A DNA stretch of 64,000 nucleotides from Jacaranda mimosifolia (lineage: Eukaryota; Streptophyta; Magnoliopsida; Lamiales; Bignoniaceae): NCBI GenBank assembly GCA_018894105.1, contig CM032124.1, positions 4,139,501 through 4,203,500 of the forward strand, written 5' to 3'. The notes beneath the pieces are model-generated. The model was not told the origin of the DNA. It saw only the letters and a program-made list of their open reading frames with translations, and did not search any database. This document shows, one piece after another, positions 57,756 through 64,000 of this stretch. The stretch's first letter is position 1. Each line of letters opens with the position of its first letter. The translations under genes and the position numbers were made by a program.

Positions 57756-60079
57756 ATGCTGAGTTTCCTGCAGCTACAAATTGATGAATTTCTTTCAAAT
57801 CCAATTCTGTTTTTTCTTATCAGTTTATTCTTAGTATGGTTTCTCAGCAAACATGTCTACAAGCTTCACAGCGACAAAAATCCGCCGCCATCGCCACCAA
57901 AGCTACCGATCTTGGGAAATCTTCACCAACTGAGCGCGTTGACTCACAGATCACTCGAATCCTTAGGTAGAAAATACGGGCCGCTTATGCTTCTCCACTT
58001 CGGCAGCAGGCCGGTGATAATTGTACAATCAGCCGCGGCAGCTGGTGAGATCATTAAAACACATGATCTGATCTTTGCCAATAAGCCCGAATCAAGAACC
58101 ACCAGGCGACTTTTCTACGAACTGAGAAACATATCAGTTGCACCATACGGTGAATATTGGAGGAAACTGAAAAGCATTTGTATTCTCCAGCTTTTAAGCA
58201 ACAAAAGGGTTCAGTCTTTCCGTTCCATTAGGGAGGAAGAAACAGCCCTTTTGGTGGAAAAGATCAAATCATGTTCTTCACCTGTGAACTTGAGCGAATT
58301 GTTTATGTCGCTAACAAATGATGTGATCTGCAGATCAGCTTTTGGAAGGAAGTACAGTGAAGGGGAAGAAGGCAAGAAATTTCTGATGCTTCTTAAGGAA
58401 ATTTTGCAGCTTTTGGGCAGTATAAGTGTTGGAGAATTTATTCCGTGCCTTTCGTGGATTAATCGTGTTAATGGTTTTGACAGTAGAGTTGACAAGGTTG
58501 CCAAAGAACTTGATGGTTTCCTGGAGGGAGTAATTCAAGAGCACCAGAGTGCACTTAAGGACCAAAACAGAGAGAATTTTGTTGACATTTTGCTTGATAT
58601 TTACAAGGATAATAATACTGGTGTCTCCATTGACAGAGAAAGTATCAAAGCAGTTATTCTGGTTCGGACATTTTCCTTTTCTTCCTCTCATTCACTTACC
58701 CAAGAACTCTTGTACACGCACTCCTGACACACTTTTGTGTTGGAACTTTTTGTGTGCGAAAGTATGGTGTATAGTTTTAAAGTTGATAAGAACAAGGAAG
58801 GAAATTTTTACAATGAATGCTAAAAAACTATAGGAATAAAAAAAATTCTTTAAGAGTTTTTACTTGCTTGGTTGATTTTTCTTGATACAAAACTGATGCA
58901 TAGTACATCATTTTTTGGTATGATTGCAGACATGTCATTATGCTATACATTTTTCCAGCTCTTGAAAACTGTAAAGACTCCTTATAACTTGATAAAACCT
59001 CACTGTAATTACACAGCCAAATTCATTTTTCAAGTCTTTAGGCTTTCCAAGTTTATTGAAAATTTACAAATTAGACTTCCAACATTTTGTTCATGTTGAA
59101 GTATGGCTTATGTTGGAGAACTAGTATAAATTATCATCATAGTATCTTTCCCCAAGTCCACGGAGAGATCAAATATGTATTTTCAGCCACATCACAAGTT
59201 TGAAGCATTAACTAACTATTGACTGTTTAGTTTGAATTCATGAATGATTATGGGATTTGTATCTCAAATTTTGTTTTTCTTATACCATATAAGAAAACAT
59301 GAATTGAGATAGAACTAATCAATATTCCATTCCATTCCAGGGTAGGCTAAGGTTAAAAATATAGGAAACGCTATACTAATAAGAAGAATTCTGATTCAAT
59401 CTTTCTGATGTTATATACTAATGGAGGCATTTGATTTCTATCCTTTCCATGTATATTCTTGTAAAACCAGGATTTGCTTGTTGGGGGAACTGATACTGGA
59501 TATGTGACTCTGGAATGGGCAATGACAGAGATCCTAAGGAACCCCCTGGTGATGAAAAAATTGCAAAATGAAGTGAGGGGAATTCTGCATCGAAAACAGG
59601 ATATAAAGGATGAAGACTTGGAGAAAATGCATTATTTGAAAGCCGTAGTCAAGGAAACTCTTCGTTGCCATACTCCAATCCCATTTGTGGCACGAGAGCC
59701 ACACCAAGATGTCAAGATTATGGGATATGATATTGCAGCAGGGACAATGGTGATTATAAATGCTTGGGCGATCGGAAGAGATCCAGCGTCTTGGATTGAG
59801 CCCGAAACTTATCAGCCTGAGAGGTTCTTGAATTCTAAGATAGACTTCAAAGGATTGGATTTTGAGTTGATTCCTTTTGGGGGTGGCAGGAGAAGATGCC
59901 CTGGAGCTGCATTTGCTATGGCCACTGTTGAACTTGTATTAGCAAATCTCATGCAAAAGTTTGAATGGGAATTGCCTGATGGAAAAAAGGGGGAGGACTT
60001 GGATATTGTAGAAGATCCTGGTGTTACCATTCACAGAAAAAATCCACTTTTTGCTGTGCCAACTCAGTGTTATTTCTAA
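57756..60079 (+). CDS. Cytochrome P450, CYP71A-like (gene 3)
   Basis: CYP71-clan mono-oxygenase, substrate unknown. CDS is join(57756-58661, 59471-60079), 504 residues, 809-bp intron in the same place as genes 1 and 2. Visible: start MLSFLQLQIDEF, membrane anchor about 12-30, PPPSPPKLP 43-51, WRKLK in the C-helix, I-helix GGTDTG 307-312, ETLR 364-367, PERF 418-421, heme motif FGGGRRRCPG with Cys445. Odd points: the donor reads GTTCGG instead of GTAAGT; the I-helix has Gly after the conserved Thr and Gly in place of Ala; and one residue is missing in the PFVAREP segment. Opposite orientation to genes 1 and 2 and more diverged. Confidence 0.92.
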
Positions 60080-60400
60080 GCATAACCTATTATTGTGTAT
60101 TTCTAAGTTGGTTTGTATTTTCTTCTGATAAGCTTAGTTCTGAGATTTCTGATTCAAATCCAAGGCCTGAGCCAGAATGCCTAATCAGGGCCAATAGCCT
60201 TCTTTCTCAATTCTGTACAACTACAAAGACATATAATCATATTTTATTAGGTATAATCAGATACGCTTGGTATATATTTATAAAGTTGGAATTAAACATG
60301 AAACATGAATTGGGAGTACACGATCCAAACTATAGAGTGATATTTATTAACCAAGAAATCATGTGGCTTTTTTTTTTTTTAACAAAGAAGAATCTTTTAT
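60080..60400. other. 3' flank of P450 gene 3
   Basis: Includes the presumed 3' UTR. An open frame at 60067-60417 overlaps the end of the gene in another phase and is not a supported gene. Confidence 0.5.
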
Positions 60401-61960
60401 GGTCCCATGAACTTTAGGATCATTGAAGAAGGGTATAAACATATATTTTAGAGGAAGAAGTAACATCAACAATAGCAAATAAGACAAAACATGAAGAGAA
60501 TAAGACCAAAGATACAAAAGCCTTGTCCTTTATGTACCAAGACGCAAGTCGATATATCCTTCCTTGCATTATGGATGTAAAAACATCAAAATATGCATGG
60601 TAGATTGTCATAAAGCAGTTTGGAGGCTAAGAAAAAGTTATTTCTATTAAACTGTAAAATTTATAGCAAGATTTTAATAATCTAGCTATGAAAAACAATC
60701 AAATTGAAGGATATGAAGATGCTATTGTATGCTGAAAATTTATAGAAAAAATACTACGAAGTTTTCTAACAAATTTCGAGAGTGCGATCTAATGCAAAGA
60801 AGTGCAAGAGAAAGAGGAAGAGGAAGAGGTTGCAGCAAATATCAAAACTTTTAAGTTTGAGGGCGAGAAAGAAGAAATAATTTTAATTAGAGAAATTCTA
60901 GCTACAATTCAGAATTATATTGCTGGATATACAGAAAAAATGGTCAAGATACTAAATGAATTATCCGCTCCAAATGCAAAAGATGCATAACTTGGAACCT
61001 CGAATAAAGTTACGAAGCGACGAAATAAGTTATGACTTCCCATAGTGGCAGTCAGTCAGTTATACATTTTGAGCGAAGAGGTGGGGTCAAGGGTAGCAAC
61101 ATTACAGAAGCTATCATGTATTTATTTTATGCTTGAACTCTCAACAAATTGAGAGTGATTGTAGCAATCACATGTGTGGAACAAGAAAATATATTATTGT
61201 GAAGCTTGACGAGTCATATTTATCGAAAGTTAAACTCGTAGATGAAAAATCACGCAAAATTATTGGAAAAGGAGCAATAGAAGTTCAAATAAAGGAAGGT
61301 AAAACTAATAGCATCTAGGATTTCTTTTATGTTCCTAATTTAGCTCAAAATTTATTGAGTGTTGGTTAGTGCTGGAGAAAGATTACAAAGTGCAGTTCAA
61401 TAATGATCAGTGTGCCATTTTTGACAAGCTAAAAGTCTCAGAATGACTAAAATTAAAATGAGTTCAAATAAAGTTTTTTCTCTTAATTTGCCATTGAATG
61501 AGATAGTGGTACTTTGAAGCACAACGAATGAAGACTACAACCTTTGACATTTGAGGTATGCTTATTCGAGCTATAGAGGTTTGTATTTATTGAAGAAGAA
61601 AAATATGGTATTTTTCCAAATATTTCAAATAGAGATAAGAATGTGAAGAATGTATTTTTGGTAAAATGTAGTAGCATCTTCCATTTCCAAAGATATCATA
61701 TTGAGCCAAACTCCTCTCGAATTAATACATGTTGATATTTGTGGACTAACAGACATCATTGCTCAACAATAATAGGTATTTTCGTTTATTTGTTGATGAC
61801 TGTATCGGGATGACATGGGTTTATATTTTAAAGCAAAGTTAGATGCATTTTCTAAATTCTTGGAGTTCAAAGCATATGTGGGGAATTAGAGTAGCAGAAA
61901 AATAAAGACTATTAGAACAAAATGAGGAGATGAATTTATTAGAAAGTCCTCGAATTATTG

Positions 61961-62136
61961 GTTTAAATCCTCTATTTCATTTTCTATTTCATCTCCTATT
62001 CCATTTCATGAATATATGGCATGTATATTAAATATTTCCTTATAAAAATAATTGTATGATGTATTAAACACACTTGGCATAAATACAACAAATTGGAATA
62101 GGAGATGAAATAGGGAATGAAATAAAGGATCCAAAG
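61961..62136. mobile_element. Inverted-repeat MITE in copia relic
   Basis: 176 bp with inverted ends around AAATCCTCTATTTCATTTTC and (reversed) GGATCCTTTATTTCATTCCC, continuing through CATCTCCTATTCC. TATTG is found on both sides (61956-61960 and 62137-62141), a possible target-site duplication. A relative lies at about 20990-21160. Confidence 0.7.
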
Positions 62137-62482
62137 TATTGAACTATTACAAAGAGAAAGGAATCAATCGATGACTAATGGTTCGATATGGTCCACAAAA
62201 AGATAGGGTTGTTGATTGAAAAAATCATGGCACAATGTATACAGGCAAAGAACTTTAAAATAGTTATCAAGCATAAGCTATTAGTGCAGTAGTCTATATT
62301 TTGAATTGATCACCTACTAAGGTAGTTTCAAATAAGACTCTATACGAAGGATGGCATCAAAGAATGCCACAAGTAAATTATCTCAAAATTTTTAATGGTA
62401 TTGTTTATTCATACATTCCTTCACATCAAAAGAGAACAGTTTGACGATAAAGGAGAAGAATTTGTTGGTTATAGTGATGAAC

Positions 62483-62822
62483 TATGGGTGTAAACGAGCT
62501 GAGCCGAGCTCGAATCTAGTAGGCTCAAGCTCGACTCGTTTATTAATTCGTGAACTTGAGCTTGAGCCGAGCTTGGTCGAGCCTAAACAGGCAAGCTCAA
62601 CTCGGCTTGTTGGAATAAATGAAGGCTCGGGAAGCCTTATTGAGCTTGACTTGATAAGGCTTATCATAAAGAAGCAGAAAAGTTTGATTCGTATAACCTT
62701 GGATGAGCTCGAGCGTGTATAATTTTATATTAACTCGAGCTCATTTACATTCAAAATAAAATTTATAATGATAAATTTTTTAAATAATTTTGTTATATAT
62801 TTTTTGAAAAATAAAAAATTGA

Positions 62823-62867
<45 letters not shown>

Positions 62868-63082
62868 TACTTATCTTTATAGATTTTATTATATGGGCCT
62901 AGATTATAATTATATGTGTGTATATATATATATATAATAAAAAGTTCGTTTAGACTCGTGAGTTTTTCGAACTGAATATTATTGAGCTCGGCTTGACTTG
63001 TTTGATTGACGAGCTCAAGCTCAGCTCGGTTCGGGCTCGACAAGATCGAGCCGAATACGAGCTTTCATCATTTACACCCCTA
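62483..63082. mobile_element. hAT-like MITE (TATGGGTGTAAAC ends)
   Basis: 600 bp, inverted ends TATGGGTGTAAACGAGC and (reversed) TAGGGGTGTAAATG, filled with GAGCTCGAGC-type repeats and an (ATT)n run. Perfect 8-bp target-site duplication TGATGAAC (62475-62482 and 63083-63090), diagnostic of hAT. It splits the copia relic between integrase and RT. Same family as 14762-15076. Confidence 0.93.
62823..62868. repeat. (ATT)n microsatellite
   Basis: About 15 units inside the hAT-like MITE. Confidence 0.9.
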
Positions 63083-63594
63083 TGATGAACCCAAGGATAT
63101 CATTTAATAGACCTAAGGACATTAAACTCATTAGTTTTCAATATGTTATTGTTGATAAACGTAGTCATTGAATTGAGAAGAAAATCAAAAATAAAAATGA
63201 AGATTATTTATTTGCCTAGACAAGGAGATCAACAAAGCACAAGAAAAGCACTAGCTTAAGTTCCAGTCAAAGCTTTAGTTCATCGGGATCATTTGGTGGA
63301 TTATATTCAAAATATGAAAACCCAATAAAAAAGGTACAAAGCTTGAGAGAAATTTATGAATCATGTAATGAAGCATTTTTCACTTGTGAGCCACAAACTT
63401 ATGATGTAGTTGCTAAGGAAGAAGTTTGGCAAACTGCCATTAATGAAGAAATTGCCAATAATAAGAAGAATAAATGGGAGGAAGTGGATCTTCTCAAATG
63501 AAAACATGTGATTGGTGTAAAATGAATCTATTAGTCAAAGTACAAAAATGATAGCTCAATTACAAGCACAAACCATGCTTTGTTGCTAGGACTA

Positions 63595-64000
63595 TAAATC
63601 GGTAGAGTAACACCCTACCCAAACCCAAAATGTCAATACCCAGATCCTACCCATACTCATACTCATACCCATACTTATTAAAGATAATGTAATGGGTATG
63701 GGTAGAGTCTGTACCCATAAACTACCCATGTAACCATACCCAAAATTAATTACCCATTACTTTATACTTAAATTTAATCTATGAACCTAAAAATTGTTTA
63801 TACCCAAATCAAATTTATATTAATGATAAACTTTTTTATATATAAAAATTACAAATATGTAAATAAACAGTAACAACTAAATAAATTTCTTCATTAAAAA
63901 TTAAACTAAATTAATAAACTTAATATATTGGGATAGCAATTTTTTTTTTAAATTGGAATAGCAATAGCAACAGTTGAACATTTTTCATTAATAAAATTAA
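63595..64000. mobile_element. Non-autonomous hAT-like element, family G copy 3, cut by window end
   Basis: Inverted relative to 20045-20984: starts ATCGGTAGAGTAACACCC and continues through GGGTATGGGTAGAG, matching the right end of the other copies reversed. The element runs beyond position 64000. It interrupts the RT part of the copia relic. Confidence 0.8.

Larger units (their letters stand above)
60400..63598 (+). pseudogene. Decayed copia polyprotein relic (element 4)
   Basis: Successive copia domains in broken plus frames. Gag: KDTKALSFMYQDASRYILP at about 60510-60566, then a RERGRGRG run near 60804. Protease region: DCSNHMCGTRKY and VPNLAQNLLSVG (61150-61365). Integrase: RYFRLFVDD-like text near 61770 and PTKVVSNKTLYE-like near 62310-62345. 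RT start: EVWQTAINEEIANNKKNKWEEVDL (about 63423-63493). No LTR was seen on either side. It is interrupted by two MITEs (61961-62136, 62483-63082) and truncated by a hAT-like element. Not functional. Confidence 0.8.

Noticed and set aside
58211..58691. Minus-strand frames opposite P450 gene 3 exon 1
   Set aside because: Antisense shadows of the coding exon.
61133..61318. 61-residue frame as a small host gene
   Set aside because: Matches the copia protease region (DCSNHMCG...) and continues as a relic on both sides.

Overview
The window is nuclear DNA of a flowering plant, most likely a eudicot. The evidence is AT-rich intergenic sequence, intron-containing CYP71-clan cytochrome P450 genes, a nuclear tRNA-Arg gene, and dense nested plant transposons (Ty1/copia, Ty3/gypsy solo LTR, L1-type LINE, CACTA, hAT-like MITEs). 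The species cannot be fixed from sequence alone. All coordinates were read by eye from the window and a few borders may be off by a base or two.

The only clear host protein genes are three CYP71A-like P450s, each with two exons and one phase-0 intron just before the I-helix. Gene 1 (15517-17406) and gene 2 (41552-43211) are on the minus strand; gene 3 (57756-60079) is on the plus strand. All three keep the membrane anchor, proline hinge, ExxR, PERF-type motif and heme-binding cysteine, and encode 501, 508 and 504 residues. Genes 1 and 2 are close paralogues that lie in two direct copies of a large segmental duplication (about 5.45-23.0 kb and about 32.2-46.1 kb). Gene 3 is more diverged.

The rest is mostly transposons. 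From left to right: a degraded copia element with unusual LTR ends (698-5443); a 6.4 kb CACTA element whose TNPD-like transposase lacks its catalytic middle (6061-12430); P450 gene 1 and hAT-like MITEs; a TRIM-type LTR and a duplicated CACTA-derived block (about 22.3-26.0 kb); a young, nearly intact copia element (27064-31931) with about 99% identical LTRs; tRNA-Arg(TCT) at 32743-32814; a 3.1 kb solo LTR holding ten 35-37 bp tandem repeats (34734-37848); an internally deleted copia element (39612-41164); P450 gene 2; three related repeats of its 5' flank (about 43.4-56.3 kb), the third split by an L1-type LINE (49245-56141) that itself carries a solo LTR; P450 gene 3; and a copia relic broken by a perfect 8-bp-TSD hAT MITE and by a hAT element that runs off the end.

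The two duplication copies show each other's insertion sites before insertion, so the order of events can be read: duplication first, then separate transposon insertions, loss of a tRNA gene in copy 1, and changes at the 5' end of P450 gene 1. I found no prokaryotic system, CRISPR array or viral genome. The most informative features are the P450 duplication with its reciprocal empty sites, the new uORF arrangement in gene 1, and the fused, catalytic-domain-less CACTA transposase.
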